From an uncultured delta proteobacterium (lineage in GTDB: Bacteria > Desulfobacterota > Desulfovibrionia > Desulfovibrionales > Desulfovibrionaceae), in assembly GCA_900079685.1 (NCBI GenBank), contig LT599018.1, positions 888,478 through 952,477 on the forward strand: 64,000 nucleotides of DNA, written 5' to 3'. Position numbers and translations under genes: made by a program. The notes beneath the pieces are model-generated. The model ran no database searches. It was not told where the DNA came from and worked only from the letters and a program-made list of their open reading frames with translations. This document shows, piece after piece, positions 9,457 to 19,412 of this stretch (positions within the stretch are counted from its first letter, which is position 1; each line of letters opens with the position of its first letter).

Positions 9457-11004
9457 ATGACTGAGAGCCACAGCAAAGTTATCATCATCGACTACGGCGC
9501 GCAGTATACCCAGCTTATCGCCCGCCGCGTGCGCGAAGCGGGCGTATACTCGGAAATCATTCCCTGCACGGCGTCCCTGGAAACCGTCAAAGCCGCCAAA
9601 CCGGGCGCCCTGATCCTTTCCGGCGGACCGGACGACGTGGGGGAAGAAGGCGCGTTCACGCTGGACATGGGCCTGCTCTCGCTCGGCGTTCCCGTGCTCG
9701 GCATCTGCTACGGCATGCAGCTGCTCGCGCACTATCTCGGCGGCAAGCTTTCCCAGGGGACGGACCGGGAATACGGCCGGGCGGATCTGACCCTTACCGG
9801 CCCGTGCCCGCTCTGGAAAGATCTTGATCTCACAACGCCCCACATCGCCTGGATGAGCCACGGCAACCACGTGAAGGAAGTGCCCGCCGGGTTCAGATCC
9901 GTCGCCAGCACCAAAACCCTGCCGGTGGCGGCCATGGCCTGCGAGGAAAAGAAGATCTACGCGGTCCAGTTCCATCCGGAAGTGCAGCATACGGACTGCG
10001 GCACCGCCATTTTGCGCAACTTCCTGTTCGAGATCGCCAAGCTCGCCCCGGACTGGACGACGGCCTCCTTCGTCACCCGCTGCATCGCGGAAAGCCGCGA
10101 GAAGGTCGGCGACGCCAAGGTCGTGCTGGCCCTTTCGGGCGGGGTGGATTCCACGGTTGTGGCGGCCCTGCTGCATAAAGCCATCGGCGAGAAACTCCAC
10201 TGCGTTTTCGTGGACCACGGCCTTCTGCGTAAAAACGAAGGCGCCAAAGTCAAGGCCATGCTCGAAAAGCACATGCCCGGCCTCAACCTCCACTATGTCG
10301 AGGCCCAGGATTTGTTCCTCGACAAGCTCGCCGGCGTTGAGGACCCGGAACAGAAACGCAAGATAATCGGCGGCACGTTTATCGAAGTGTTCGAGCGCGA
10401 AGCCAAGGCCATTGACGGCGTGACCTTCCTCGGCCAGGGCACGGTCTACCCCGACGTCATCGAGTCCATCACGCCCAAGGGCAACGTCATCAAGAGCCAC
10501 CACAACGTGGGCGGCCTGCCGGAAAAAATGAATTTGAAGCTCATTGAGCCGGTGCGCGAACTGTTCAAAGACGAAGTACGCAGGGTGGCCGGAGAACTCG
10601 GCCTGCCCGATGAACTCATCTGGCGGCAGCCTTTCCCGGGCCCCGGCCTTGCCGTGCGCATCCTCGGCGACATCACGCGCGAAAAAATCGCCGTCCTGCA
10701 GGAAGCCGATGCCATCGTCACCCAGGAAATGCGCGCCAGCGGCTGGTACCGGAAGGTGTGGCAAAGCTTCGCCGTTCTGCTGCCCCTGCGCACGGTCGGC
10801 GTGATGGGCGACGCGAGAACGTACGACAACGTCATCGCGCTCCGCATTGTGGACAGCGTGGACGCCATGACCGCGGACTGGACCGCCCTGCCCTACGACC
10901 TGCTCGGCACCATTTCCCGCCGCATCATCAACGAAGTCAAGGGCGTAAACCGCGTGGTCTACGACGTATCCTCCAAGCCGCCGAGCACGATTGAGTGGGA
11001 ATAG
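9457..11004 (+). CDS. guaA: GMP synthase (glutamine-hydrolysing)
   Basis: A 515-residue two-domain enzyme. The class I glutamine amidotransferase domain has nucleophile Cys84 in GICYGMQ and the His/Glu of QFHPEVQHT; the ATP-pyrophosphatase domain begins near residue 200 with the PP-loop SGGVDST; the C-terminal dimerisation domain ends in the usual PPSTIEWE. It aminates XMP to GMP. The ATG at 9457 lies nine bases after AAAGGA, which excludes the in-frame TTG at 9448. Probably co-transcribed with guaB. Confidence 0.97.
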   Translation: MTESHSKVIIIDYGAQYTQLIARRVREAGVYSEIIPCTASLETVKAAKPGALILSGGPDDVGEEGAFTLDMGLLSLGVPVLGICYGMQLLAHYLGGKLSQGTDREYGRADLTLTGPCPLWKDLDLTTPHIAWMSHGNHVKEVPAGFRSVASTKTLPVAAMACEEKKIYAVQFHPEVQHTDCGTAILRNFLFEIAKLAPDWTTASFVTRCIAESREKVGDAKVVLALSGGVDSTVVAALLHKAIGEKLHCVFVDHGLLRKNEGAKVKAMLEKHMPGLNLHYVEAQDLFLDKLAGVEDPEQKRKIIGGTFIEVFEREAKAIDGVTFLGQGTVYPDVIESITPKGNVIKSHHNVGGLPEKMNLKLIEPVRELFKDEVRRVAGELGLPDELIWRQPFPGPGLAVRILGDITREKIAVLQEADAIVTQEMRASGWYRKVWQSFAVLLPLRTVGVMGDARTYDNVIALRIVDSVDAMTADWTALPYDLLGTISRRIINEVKGVNRVVYDVSSKPPSTIEWE

Positions 11005-11039
11005 CGCCACTCCGTCACTTTCTGTAGAGTAAAGCGCAG

Positions 11040-11068
11040 CCGTTCCCGCGCCTTGCGCGCGGGAACGG
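11040..11068 (+). terminator. GC-rich hairpin after guaA
   Basis: A perfect 12-bp stem (11040-11051 with 11057-11068), loop CTTGC, but no T tract follows, so termination would be weak or Rho-dependent. It lies between guaA and tatB. Confidence 0.4.
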
Positions 11069-11120
11069 CCGGCGGCAAACACGGCCCACGCAAACACGGC
11101 CATCACGGCGGAAGACTCCC

Positions 11121-11486
11121 ATGTTTAACCTTGGCGGCATGGAAATAGTTGTCATTCTGGTAGTGGCGCTCCTGGTCCTCGGCCCGGACAAACTCCCGAA
11201 TTTCATGCGGACCATCGGCAAGGCCGTGGGCGAACTGCGCCGCGCGTCCACCGAATTCCAGCGCACCATCCATACCGAAATCGCGCAACACGACGCGTCC
11301 CTTTCCCGGACGTCCCTCACGCCGGAGCAGGAAGCCCCGGCGCGGGAACCGGCATCCACCGCTCCCAGAAAAACCGCCGCTGAAAAAACCACCATAACGG
11401 ACGCCGCGCGCAAGCGGCCCCTGCCCCGCGCCCATCGTCCACGGCGCCCGCTCACCCGGAGCGGCGGCGACACGGGGGACGCATGA
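11121..11486 (+). CDS. tatB: Sec-independent translocase component TatB
   Basis: A 121-residue protein: one N-terminal membrane helix (about 7-20), the hinge Gly-Pro (LGPDKLP), an amphipathic helix (FMRTIGKAVGELRRA) and a long charged, Pro/Ala/Arg-rich tail. This is the TatA/B layout, and the amphipathic helix with the long tail next to tatC favours TatB. With TatC it forms the receptor for folded proteins that carry twin-arginine signals. It overlaps tatC by ATGA. No tatA is adjacent, so it may be elsewhere or this protein may serve both roles. Confidence 0.85.
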   Translation: MFNLGGMEIVVILVVALLVLGPDKLPNFMRTIGKAVGELRRASTEFQRTIHTEIAQHDASLSRTSLTPEQEAPAREPASTAPRKTAAEKTTITDAARKRPLPRAHRPRRPLTRSGGDTGDA

Positions 11487-12412
11487 ATCCCTTCGCCCGC
11501 GGCAAAAAAAAACCGCGCACGGCCATACCGGCCCCGGAAACGCCGCCCGCCGCTCCGTCTGGCCCGGAAGCCGCTTCGCCTGGACCGGAAGCCGCTTCGC
11601 CCGGAGTAGACGCCGCTTCGCGGACGCTCACCGGTGAGGAAAAAGCGGACGCCATGCCCTTGCGCGAGCATCTTCTGGAACTGCGCACACGGCTTATCCG
11701 CTGCGTCATCAGTGTGTTTGCCGCGTTCGCCGGTCTTTTTTCCTGCGCCCCGTTCATCCGGGGGATAATGGAAAAAACCTTGAAGGCCGCTCTCCCCCCC
11801 ACGGGCTCCATTACCTTCACCGACATTACCGAGCCGTTCATGGTGGATATGCACCTCGCCTTCGTGCTCGGTTTTTTTGTGGCGAGCCCGTATATTTTTT
11901 ATCAGATATGGGCGTTTATCGCGCCGGGCCTGTACGCGTCGGAGCGCAAATACGTCGTGCCGGTCGCGCTGTGCTCGGCCCTTTTTTTCATCGCGGGCGG
12001 GGCGTTCTGCTATATCGTGGTCATCCCCTTTACCTACAGTTTCTTCATCGGGTACGGCGGCGGCGAAGCCACCCCGCTCATCACCCTTGCCAACATGTAC
12101 CGGTATTCGCTCAAGCTCATGCTGGCTTTCGGCATCATGTTCGAGATGCCGCTGTTCAGCTTTTTCCTGGCGAAACTGCGCATCGTGACGGCAACCCGCC
12201 TCCGGGCCTGGCGGAAATACGCTATCCTGGCCAATTTCATCATCGCCGCCCTGATAACGCCGCCGGATGTTCTTTCCCAACTGCTCCTGGCCGGCCCCCT
12301 TCTGCTCTTGTACGAGCTATCCATCCTGGTGGCGGCCACGTTCGGCCCCAAACCGGCTGCGCCCGATAAAACGGACAAAGCGGACAAGGCGGACCCCCAA
12401 CCCGCCGCTTGA
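11483..12412 (+). CDS. tatC: Sec-independent translocase TatC
   Basis: A 309-residue six-helix inner-membrane protein with the TatC signature: PLREHLLELRTRLI before helix 1, then FMVDMHLAFVLGFFVASPYIFYQIWAF split by the family pattern, and F--F-MMFEMPLFSF before helix 5. It binds the twin-arginine signal. Unusual is a 55-residue Pro/Ala-rich N-terminal extension with a repeated GPEAASP unit encoded by an imperfect 24-base DNA repeat, and a Lys/Asp-rich C-terminus. Translationally coupled to tatB. Confidence 0.94.
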   Translation: MNPFARGKKKPRTAIPAPETPPAAPSGPEAASPGPEAASPGVDAASRTLTGEEKADAMPLREHLLELRTRLIRCVISVFAAFAGLFSCAPFIRGIMEKTLKAALPPTGSITFTDITEPFMVDMHLAFVLGFFVASPYIFYQIWAFIAPGLYASERKYVVPVALCSALFFIAGGAFCYIVVIPFTYSFFIGYGGGEATPLITLANMYRYSLKLMLAFGIMFEMPLFSFFLAKLRIVTATRLRAWRKYAILANFIIAALITPPDVLSQLLLAGPLLLLYELSILVAATFGPKPAAPDKTDKADKADPQPAA

Positions 12413-12421
12413 GCCCCGAAA

Positions 12422-12475
12422 AACACGGTACAAAAAAACACCACGGCATGCCGTGGTGTTTTTTTGTACCGTGTT
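12422..12475. terminator. Bidirectional terminator between tatC and the chemoreceptor gene
   Basis: A perfect 54-base palindrome centred between 12448 and 12449. Each arm has an outer ACGGTAC, an A7/T7 tract and an inner GC-rich core, so transcripts from either side end in hairpin plus U tract. Confidence 0.92.
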
Positions 12476-12484
12476 CCGCCGGAT

Positions 12485-14503
12485 CTATTGCAGCCGCTCA
12501 ATCAGACCGCGCAAGGCATTGGCCTGGGTGGCAAGGCTTTCCACCGCCTTGGCGGCTTCCTGCATGGCGGAGGACGTCTCATCCGAAATCCGGGCCACCT
12601 GGCCGACCGAGGCGTTTATCTCGTTGCTGGCCGCGGATTGCTCTTCCGCCGCCGTGGCAATGGATTGCACCTGCCCGGCCGCGCTGTCCACGAGCGAAAC
12701 GATCTGCGCGAGGCTGCTCCCCGCCCGGTCCGCCAGCTCCGCCACCCGCGAAACGGCGGAAGCGGCGGCGTCCACGCTGTTGACGCTGTTCTGGGTACTT
12801 TGCTGAATACCGGTGATGACCGTCCCGACCTGGTGGGTCGCTTCCATGGTCTTTTCCGCCAGTTTGCGGACCTCGTCCGCCACAACGGCAAAACCCCGGC
12901 CCGCGTCCCCGGCCCGGGCGGCTTCAATGGCGGCGTTCAGGGCCAGCAGGTTCGTCTGGTCGGCGATGTCATTGATAACGTTGATGATTGCCCCGATGCC
13001 TTCCGCCTGCTTGCCCAGACTGTTCATGCCTTCCTTGACCACCCCGGTGAGACCGGTTACGTCCTCAATGCCCTTCGCCAACTGGGAGACGACAGCGGCG
13101 CCTTCCTGGGCCTTTTCCTTCGCTTCCCCGGTCGCCTGCGACGTTGAGGCCGCGTTGCGGGCAACCTCAATAACCGTGGCATTCATCTCGGCCATGGCGG
13201 TCACGGTCTCTCCCACCCTGTCGCGCTGCTCGGCCGAGCCCTTACTGGCCTGATCGACCTGAACCGATATCTCCGTGCTGGCGTTCGATACGCTGTGAGC
13301 GACTTCCTGGGCGGACGCGGCAACGTCCGCAATTCGGCGGCTGCTCTCCTCAATGGCCTGCTGCTTTTCCACAACGTCGGTGATATCAACCCAAATGGAC
13401 AAGGTGCCCAGAATAACGCCGTTCTTGTTATGGAACGGGGCCGACGAAATCCGGACATGGCGCTTGTGGCCCTTGCGAGTCATGATTTCACGCTCGACGG
13501 ACAGGGCTTTATTCTCACGCAGCGCCTTTGTGGACAGGGTTTCGCTGTTCTTGTCCCCCCATATATATTCGCCTGACGTCATGCCGTAGTAATCTTCCGG
13601 GCTTCCGTCGCGTTCGATAAGGGCCATCATCTGCCGGTTCGTATAGCGTGTTTTGTCTTCCGCCGAAAACACGGAGCAGGGAACCGTCATGCCGCGCAAT
13701 ATCCCCTGCGAGAATGCCAGTTCCTCCCCAAGATGCCCGACCATGGACGCGATGTTCGCGGCCAGAATGCCCAGTTCGTCTTCCCGGTGATACGCAAGCT
13801 CGCAGTCCTTGCCCTCCTTGCAGCACTCGGAGTAGTGCGTAATAAGCCCGATGGGACGCAGGATGTTGGTAAAAAGAAAAACCGCCAGAAGAATTACCAC
13901 CAGAAGGGTCGCGCTCCCGAGAACGGCGATGGTGATGTAGGCGGAACGGATCTCCGCGTTAAAGGCAAGCAGTTCGGCCTGGACTTCCGCCTGGAGCAGA
14001 GAGCGCACATCCGCGAGCTTTTTTTGCACCTGCTGCAATGCGGGCAGCGTGCGGGTGCGGAAAACCGCGCGAGCCTCACCCATTTTTTCCGCTTTGACGA
14101 AACCCTCTATTTCCTGCGCTGTCGCATGCAGTTCCTTGTGCGGCGTTTCTATCGCGGCCAGCGCTTCACCCACGACCGGGAACATGGAGCCCGCCTTTTT
14201 CCTTCCTTCCCCGTAGTACCATTTGCCGAACCCGCACAACGTCGGGTCTTTGACCACGGTAACGGCAACGGGGTCTTCCGCGATAAGATAAATGGAAAGG
14301 GTGCTGACCCATTGCAGATGCTGTTGCTCACGCTCAAGCAATTCTTGGCTGAGTGTTACGCCATCGACATAAATATCATAATTGGAATCAACGTTTTTCA
14401 AGGCATATGCAAAGAGCAGCGAGCTTGCTATAGTAGACAGGGCAACAACAAAAATTCCAGCTAAAAACTTTCGCTTTATACTTAAGTTTTTCTGGATGCT
14501 CAT
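12485..14503 (-). CDS. Methyl-accepting chemotaxis protein with CZB-type sensor, HAMP and PAS domains
   Basis: A 672-residue receptor. Membrane helix 1 is at about 13-35 and helix 2 at about 188-212. The segment between them carries His62 (HLQW), Cys90 ([11 protein letters not shown]), His122 and His126, the pattern of a chemoreceptor zinc-binding (CZB) domain. A HAMP domain follows, then a PAS domain (about 270-395) and the coiled-coil signalling domain with the conserved hairpin ([15 protein letters not shown] near 540). No C-terminal CheR-binding pentapeptide is present. Zn2+ or hypochlorite-type sensing is inferred from CZB proteins of other species. Excellent ribosome site AGGAGG before the start; no che genes adjoin it. 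Confidence 0.9.
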   Translation of the reverse strand: MSIQKNLSIKRKFLAGIFVVALSTIASSLLFAYALKNVDSNYDIYVDGVTLSQELLEREQQHLQWVSTLSIYLIAEDPVAVTVVKDPTLCGFGKWYYGEGRKKAGSMFPVVGEALAAIETPHKELHATAQEIEGFVKAEKMGEARAVFRTRTLPALQQVQKKLADVRSLLQAEVQAELLAFNAEIRSAYITIAVLGSATLLVVILLAVFLFTNILRPIGLITHYSECCKEGKDCELAYHREDELGILAANIASMVGHLGEELAFSQGILRGMTVPCSVFSAEDKTRYTNRQMMALIERDGSPEDYYGMTSGEYIWGDKNSETLSTKALRENKALSVEREIMTRKGHKRHVRISSAPFHNKNGVILGTLSIWVDITDVVEKQQAIEESSRRIADVAASAQEVAHSVSNASTEISVQVDQASKGSAEQRDRVGETVTAMAEMNATVIEVARNAASTSQATGEAKEKAQEGAAVVSQLAKGIEDVTGLTGVVKEGMNSLGKQAEGIGAIINVINDIADQTNLLALNAAIEAARAGDAGRGFAVVADEVRKLAEKTMEATHQVGTVITGIQQSTQNSVNSVDAAASAVSRVAELADRAGSSLAQIVSLVDSAAGQVQSIATAAEEQSAASNEINASVGQVARISDETSSAMQEAAKAVESLATQANALRGLIERLQ

Positions 14504-14894
14504 ATTTCCTCCTCATCGCCCCCCATTTTTTGCAGAATGGTCAGGATACGTTCGCAAGAAATTTTTGAGACTGGAAAAATAACGTCTAAAAATGAATCAG
14601 GGGATATAAAAAAATATTTTTCTTATATATATCAAATCAGAAAAAATAGTACAGCGGAAAAAAACATTGCCATAATTGTTTCCGGATATTTTCATCGCTC
14701 AAGGAAAAACCCGCCGTCGCCTCCCGGCGGAAAGTACCCGGGAAAAATTCCGGCGCGCGATCCGGCGCGAAACGCTCCGGAAACAAAAACTCCCGGACAG
14801 CTTGATTTTTTACGGCAAAGTCTCTTGCACTCTTTGCACAGGCATGCCAAAAGTAACCGAGCAACTCTGACCACCAGCAATAAGGACACGGCGT
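14504..14894. other. AT-rich divergent intergenic region
   Basis: A 391-base gap between the chemoreceptor (-) and hisB (+). The half next to the receptor is very AT-rich (14570-14690) and presumably holds its promoter. Only the two ribosome sites (AGGAGG for the receptor, AAGGA for hisB) are convincing; no riboswitch, operator or small gene was recognised. Confidence 0.5.
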
Positions 14895-15485
14895 ATGACT
14901 TCCCGCCAAACAACATTACGGCGCACATCTTCTGAAACCGATATCAGCCTCAGCCTGTCCCTGGACGGAAAAAAGGAAATATCGGTTAAAACCGGGTATG
15001 GTTTTGCCGACCACATGATAACCCTTCTCGCGTTCTGGGCCGGGTTTGACCTTACCCTGGAATGCAAGGGCGACCTTGACGTGGATGCGCACCACACGGT
15101 GGAAGACGCCGCTCTCTGCCTCGGTCAGGCCCTGCTCGAAGCGCTCGGGGACAGGAAAGGGATTGCCAGGGTCGGCACGGCCAAGGTTCCCATGGACGAA
15201 TCCCTCGCTGACGTAGCCATTGACCTTTCCGGCAGGCCGTTTCTCGTTTTCCGGGGGGAGGAACTCCTGCCGGAGATCATTGCCGGTGAGGAGCGCGCCC
15301 TGTGGCACGAGTTTTTCAAGTCGTTCGCTTCCGGCGCGCGCATGAATCTGCACATTTCGTTTCTCTATGGTTCCAACGGCCATCATCTTCTCGAATCAGC
15401 CTGCAAAGGCCTGGGACTGGCGCTGCGTTCCGCCGTCTCCCTTTCCGGCACAAGCATCCTCAGCACCAAAGGAAGGTTGGACTAA
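14895..15485 (+). CDS. hisB: Imidazoleglycerol-phosphate dehydratase
   Basis: A 196-residue Mn-dependent enzyme of histidine synthesis that dehydrates imidazoleglycerol phosphate to imidazoleacetol phosphate. The family motifs are R-TSETDI, GFADHM, the metal-binding DAHHTVED and the C-terminal [10 protein letters not shown]. Length is that of the monofunctional form, without the phosphatase domain of enteric HisB. AAGGA precedes the ATG by eight bases. It opens a compact operon: the next gene starts inside its stop codon. Confidence 0.95.
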   Translation: MTSRQTTLRRTSSETDISLSLSLDGKKEISVKTGYGFADHMITLLAFWAGFDLTLECKGDLDVDAHHTVEDAALCLGQALLEALGDRKGIARVGTAKVPMDESLADVAIDLSGRPFLVFRGEELLPEIIAGEERALWHEFFKSFASGARMNLHISFLYGSNGHHLLESACKGLGLALRSAVSLSGTSILSTKGRLD

Positions 15486-16141
15486 TGAAATCCTTCAGTT
15501 TCTCCCGCAGCCGCATCATTGTCCTGGTTTTCGTCTCGCTCGCCCTTGGCCTTTGGGGGTGCGCCACTCCCCGGCAAGGGCCGGAGCTGCCGAAGGTCAA
15601 CATAGGTGTTGCCGCGTTCACGCAGCCCCAATCCACCATGGAAATGCTGGCAGGGTACATGGCTGAGGACGCGCCGCGCGTGCCGCAAAAAAGCATGACG
15701 GAACTTGATGCGGCGTTTGCCGACGTGCTGCGCAAGGAAACCAAACGCAGCTACGCCTCGGCGGAAGCCTATCTCGGCTGCCGGGACGCCAAGGCGCCCG
15801 GCCAAACCACGGGCCGGGTGGCCGCGCTCAAACATTGGGCCGCGGTCGGCGCCTGCATGAAAGTGGATTTTCTGCTCGTGCCCCAAGTCCTGGAAATGCA
15901 CGAACGGGAAGGGAGCGAAGCTGGGGTGACGCGCCCGGCGGGTATGATTATGGACTTTTTCCTGATCGACGTAAAAAACTCCGTGCTGACCAGCCGCTCG
16001 CATTTTGATGAAACACAAACCGCCCTCGCCGACAATCTGCTGGAAACCGGCAAATTCTTCTCCCGCGGCGCCAAATGGATTTCCGCGATCGAACTCGCCA
16101 AGGAAGGAATGGTCAAAGCAGTAAAGGATCTGGGCCTGTGA
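15485..16141 (+). CDS. Predicted lipoprotein between hisB and hisA
   Basis: A 218-residue protein with a lipoprotein signal peptide (Arg/Ser-rich start, hydrophobic core, lipobox LWGC with Cys about residue 26). The mature part has no motif I recognise; it contains a Cys-bearing region (GCRD, GACMKVD) and strand-helix alternation, with [15 protein letters not shown] suggesting a beta strand seen in small periplasmic assembly lipoproteins. It overlaps hisB by one base (TAATG) and hisA by four (GTGA), so it is translated with histidine genes although a role in that pathway is unlikely. Confidence 0.75.
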   Translation: MKSFSFSRSRIIVLVFVSLALGLWGCATPRQGPELPKVNIGVAAFTQPQSTMEMLAGYMAEDAPRVPQKSMTELDAAFADVLRKETKRSYASAEAYLGCRDAKAPGQTTGRVAALKHWAAVGACMKVDFLLVPQVLEMHEREGSEAGVTRPAGMIMDFFLIDVKNSVLTSRSHFDETQTALADNLLETGKFFSRGAKWISAIELAKEGMVKAVKDLGL

Positions 16142-16890
16142 TCATTTTTCCCGCTGTCGACATCAAGGACGGCCAGGCTGTCCGCCTGCGCCGGGGCCGC
16201 GCGGACGACGTGACGGTATTCTCCCCCGACCCCGTGAGCATGGCCGCGCAGTGGCAGGCCATGGGCGCCCGGTTCCTGCATATCGTGGACCTGGACGGCG
16301 CGTTCGCCGGGAGTGAGGTCAATTTGCCGCTCATTACCAGGATGCGGAACGAGCTTTCCATTCCCGTCCAGGTGGGCGGCGGCATCCGCTCCCTGGCGGC
16401 CGCCAGAAAATACGTGGAGGCCGGGGCGGATCGCTGCATCATCGGCACCATGGCCCTTGAGGACCCGGACGGATACGCCGCACTGTGCGAAGCCCTGCCG
16501 GGAAAAATAGGGGTGTCCCTCGATGCCGAGGGCGGCAAACTGAAAACCAAGGGCTGGGTCGCGGATTCCGGCCTGACTGTTGACGACGTTCTGCCCCGGC
16601 TGGAAAAGACGGGAACCGCTTTCATCGTCTATACGGATATTGACCGCGACGGCATGCAGACCGGCGTGAACGTTCCGGCACTAGAAGCGCTGGCGAAAAA
16701 GAGCAGCATTCCGGTTATCGCCGCGGGCGGGGTGGCCACGCTTGACGATATCAAGGCCCTCTACCCCATCAGCCGCACGGCCAACTTGGAGGGAGCCATC
16801 TCCGGGCGCGCGCTGTACGAAGGCACCCTGGATCTGCGCGAAGCCATGGACTGGATACGCTCCCAGGAACAAAAGCCGGGGCTTGCATGA
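16138..16890 (+). CDS. hisA: ProFAR isomerase (HisA)
   Basis: A 250-residue (beta/alpha)8 isomerase of histidine synthesis. It starts with GTG inside the previous stop (GTGA) and reads [16 protein letters not shown]; the catalytic Asp is in PAVDIK and the second in YTDIDRDGM. The two phosphate loops are VGGGIRS and AAGGVAT. GTG at 16138 was chosen because it gives the family start with no extension. It ends by ATGA overlap with the zinc-ribbon gene. Confidence 0.94.
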   Translation: MIIFPAVDIKDGQAVRLRRGRADDVTVFSPDPVSMAAQWQAMGARFLHIVDLDGAFAGSEVNLPLITRMRNELSIPVQVGGGIRSLAAARKYVEAGADRCIIGTMALEDPDGYAALCEALPGKIGVSLDAEGGKLKTKGWVADSGLTVDDVLPRLEKTGTAFIVYTDIDRDGMQTGVNVPALEALAKKSSIPVIAAGGVATLDDIKALYPISRTANLEGAISGRALYEGTLDLREAMDWIRSQEQKPGLA

Positions 16891-17090
16891 TGTGGCGATC
16901 CCCCCGCTCGGCCCGGACGGACATACCGTGCAAGGAGTGCAAAACGCCGCTTGTGGCGGAACGTTCCTGCCGCGAAATACGGCTGCATTGCCCTGTCTGT
17001 AAAACGTCCGCCGCCGTTGCCGACTATGCCGGAAAGATGGATGCAAAACTTGAAGAATTCATGAGCGCGGTTCCCTGCGACAGAATCTGA
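16887..17090 (+). CDS. Small zinc-ribbon protein downstream of hisA
   Basis: A 67-residue protein with two CxxC knuckles (CKEC and CPVC), predicted to form one zinc ribbon, and a short C-terminal helix ([11 protein letters not shown]). It is coupled to hisA by ATGA overlap and ends before a strong terminator. Function unknown; dual-Cys ribbons of this size often bind nucleic acid or protein partners. Confidence 0.65.
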   Translation: MMWRSPRSARTDIPCKECKTPLVAERSCREIRLHCPVCKTSAAVADYAGKMDAKLEEFMSAVPCDRI

Positions 17091-17107
17091 ACGGCAAAAA
17101 AAAACAA

Positions 17108-17159
17108 GCCGGTACAAAAAGCGAGACTCCCATACGGGAGTCTCGCTTTTTGTACCGGC
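17108..17159. terminator. Bidirectional terminator between the hisA operon and the receiver gene
   Basis: A 24-bp perfect stem (17108-17131 with 17136-17159) and loop ATAC. Each arm contains an A5 or T5 tract inside outer GGTAC, the same design as the palindrome at 12422. Confidence 0.92.
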
Positions 17160-17169
17160 ACGACCGGGC

Positions 17170-17580
17170 TCAGGAGGATTTGGTAAGCGGCAGCCCCAGG
17201 GCCGCGATTTCATCAAACAGGGCCTGGTTGTGGATAGGTTTGACAATGTAGCTCGTCGCGCTGCCGAGGAAAAAGGCGTCATGCACTTCCTTGGCGTCAT
17301 CAAGGCCGGAAACCATGATAACCTTAACGGCCTTGTCTTCCGCAATCTGCATTTCTTTTTCTATTTCGCGTATCTCGCGCAACGCCTCCTGCCCGTCGAT
17401 GTTGGGCATCAGAATATCGAGCGTGATGAGGTCGTAGGGTTCATCCTGCTTGAGGGCAAGCCGGAACGCTTCAACCGCTTCTTCGCCGTCGGTCGCAACT
17501 TCAGTGATGCCGTAAGGATGCAACAGCCGCTGTATCAAACTGCGCGCCTGAAAATCATCGTCCACGACAAGAAACCGCAT
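17170..17580 (-). CDS. CheY-like response regulator receiver
   Basis: A 136-residue stand-alone receiver. Acidic pocket D7-D9, phospho-acceptor Asp55 (LITLD-ILMPN), Ser91 and Lys114 (YIVKPI) are all in place. There is no output domain, so it likely acts by protein contact. It is downstream of pgm on the same strand (42-base gap), but no histidine kinase lies nearby, so the cognate sensor is unknown. Confidence 0.9.
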   Translation of the reverse strand: MRFLVVDDDFQARSLIQRLLHPYGITEVATDGEEAVEAFRLALKQDEPYDLITLDILMPNIDGQEALREIREIEKEMQIAEDKAVKVIMVSGLDDAKEVHDAFFLGSATSYIVKPIHNQALFDEIAALGLPLTKSS

Positions 17581-17622
17581 AGCTTGCTCCTTGGTATATA
17601 CTCTCTGTTACAATGTACCCTG

Positions 17623-19254
17623 TTACCTAGCATGCATCAACGCGGCAGTCACCAGTTTTTCGGCTTCCGATTGCAGAGCGGCCAGATGCTCCCTTCCTTT
17701 GAAGCTTTCGGCGTAGATCTTGTAGACGTCTTCGGTCCCGGAAGGACGCGCCGCAAACCAGCCGTCATCCGTTACGACCTTAAGACCGCCGATAGGCGCG
17801 TCGTTCCCCGGGGCGCGCGTCAAAATCGCGGTGATGGGCGAACCCGCCAGCTCCTTTGCCGTGACGTTCTCCGGCGAAAGGGAGGAAAGCGCTTTCTTCT
17901 GCGCGGGGGTCGCCGGGGCGTCTTTGCGCTCATAGCAGGGCGCGCCGAAGCGTTCCGTCAGCTCCGCGTAGACGTCCGCCGGGTTTTTTCCCAGCACGGC
18001 CGTCATTTCGGCGGCAAGCAGCCCGAGCAGGAGGCCGTCCTTGTCCGTCGTCCAGACCGCGCCGTCCTTCTGGAGAAAGGAGGCGCCGGCGCTTTCCTCG
18101 CCGCCGAAAGCGCACACGCCTGTCATAAAGGGCTCCACGAACCATTTGAAGCCCACCGGAGTTTCATACAGTTTCCGCCCCAGGGAGGCCGCGACCTTGT
18201 CCAGCATGCTGCTGGACACAAGCGTTTTGCCGATGGCCGCGTTTTTGGGCCACCCGGCCCGGCGGGTGTAAAGATACCATACGGCGGCGGCCAGGTAATG
18301 GTTGGGGTTCATCAGCCCCTTGGGGGTGACGATGCCGTGCCTGTCCGCGTCCGGGTCGTTGCCGAACGCGATATCGTACCGGGAGGCATGGTGCAGCAGG
18401 CCGGACATGGCCCAGGGAGACGAGCAGTCCATGCGGATTTTACCGTCATAATCGCGGGGCACGAAATGGAAATCCGGGGCCAGTTCCTTGTTTGTCACGG
18501 TCAAGTCAAGTTTGTAGTGTTGCGCCACCGGCTCCCAGTAGGGGAAAGACGATCCGCCCAACGGGTCCGCGCCGATGCGCAGCCCCGAAGCGGCAATGGC
18601 GTCCATGTCGAGAATATTCGCAAGCTCTTTCACATACGGGGCGATAAAGTCGCCGCTGACCATCCCCTCGCGGTGCGGGGTCCGTTTCACCCCGGCCAGT
18701 TTGTCGCTCAGAAGCTCATTGGCGCGTTTCTGGATCCAGCCGGTGACGTCGGTATCGGCGGGCCCGCCGTTAGGGGGATTGTACTTGAAGCCGCCGTCGG
18801 AAGGCGGGTTATGCGACGGGGTGATGACGATGCCGTCCGCCGGCGAAGACGGTTTTGCCGCGTTGTAGCGCAAAATATTGCGCGAGACCACCGGCGTCGG
18901 TGTCGGTTTGCCGCCTTCTTGCACATGCACGGCAACGCCGTTGGCGCACAGCACGTCGAGGGCGGTCTCGCAGGCCACGGAAGAAAGCGCGTGCGTATCC
19001 CGCCCGAGATACAGCGGACCGCGTATCCCGGCCTGGGCGCGGTAATCGCACACGGCCTGGGTAACCGCCAGAATGTGGGACTCGGTAAAACTGCCGTTCA
19101 GGGATGTCCCCCGGTGCCCCGACGTACCGAACGCTATGCGCTGCGCGGGGTTCTCCGGATCGGGGACGGCGGTTGCATACGCTTGTAACAGCGCCGCCAC
19201 GTCAAGGCGTTCGGATTCAGGGACGAGCTTTCCGGCATCAGGGTGGATGGACAT
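17623..19254 (-). CDS. pgm: Phosphoglucomutase (alpha-D-glucose type)
   Basis: A 543-residue phosphohexomutase. FGTSGHRG at residues 42-49, the phosphorylated Ser147 in TPSHNPP, the metal loop DPDADRHG near 305, the sugar loop GGEESAGASF near 380 and the phosphate-binding RPSGTED near the C-terminus are present in family order. It interconverts glucose-1-P and glucose-6-P for glycogen, nucleotide sugars and possibly the glucans made by OpgGH at the other end of the window. Confidence 0.95.
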   Translation of the reverse strand: MSIHPDAGKLVPESERLDVAALLQAYATAVPDPENPAQRIAFGTSGHRGTSLNGSFTESHILAVTQAVCDYRAQAGIRGPLYLGRDTHALSSVACETALDVLCANGVAVHVQEGGKPTPTPVVSRNILRYNAAKPSSPADGIVITPSHNPPSDGGFKYNPPNGGPADTDVTGWIQKRANELLSDKLAGVKRTPHREGMVSGDFIAPYVKELANILDMDAIAASGLRIGADPLGGSSFPYWEPVAQHYKLDLTVTNKELAPDFHFVPRDYDGKIRMDCSSPWAMSGLLHHASRYDIAFGNDPDADRHGIVTPKGLMNPNHYLAAAVWYLYTRRAGWPKNAAIGKTLVSSSMLDKVAASLGRKLYETPVGFKWFVEPFMTGVCAFGGEESAGASFLQKDGAVWTTDKDGLLLGLLAAEMTAVLGKNPADVYAELTERFGAPCYERKDAPATPAQKKALSSLSPENVTAKELAGSPITAILTRAPGNDAPIGGLKVVTDDGWFAARPSGTEDVYKIYAESFKGREHLAALQSEAEKLVTAALMHAR

Positions 19255-19412
19255 GCGTATCTCCTAGGGCTAGTGCGAACAAAACATCATTGCATTCTAC
19301 CGTGCGGGCACTCAAAGCTCAACAAAAGAGAATAAGCTATTTCTTATATCTTGTATTTTGTATATCTTCCGCAGTATATACGGCTAGTTCTATGATACAT
19401 GGGGAGGCTCCC

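Noticed and set aside
17230-19188. A 652-codon plus-strand open frame
   Set aside because: It is antisense to pgm, whose motifs are complete; the composition is typical of GC-rich antisense frames.
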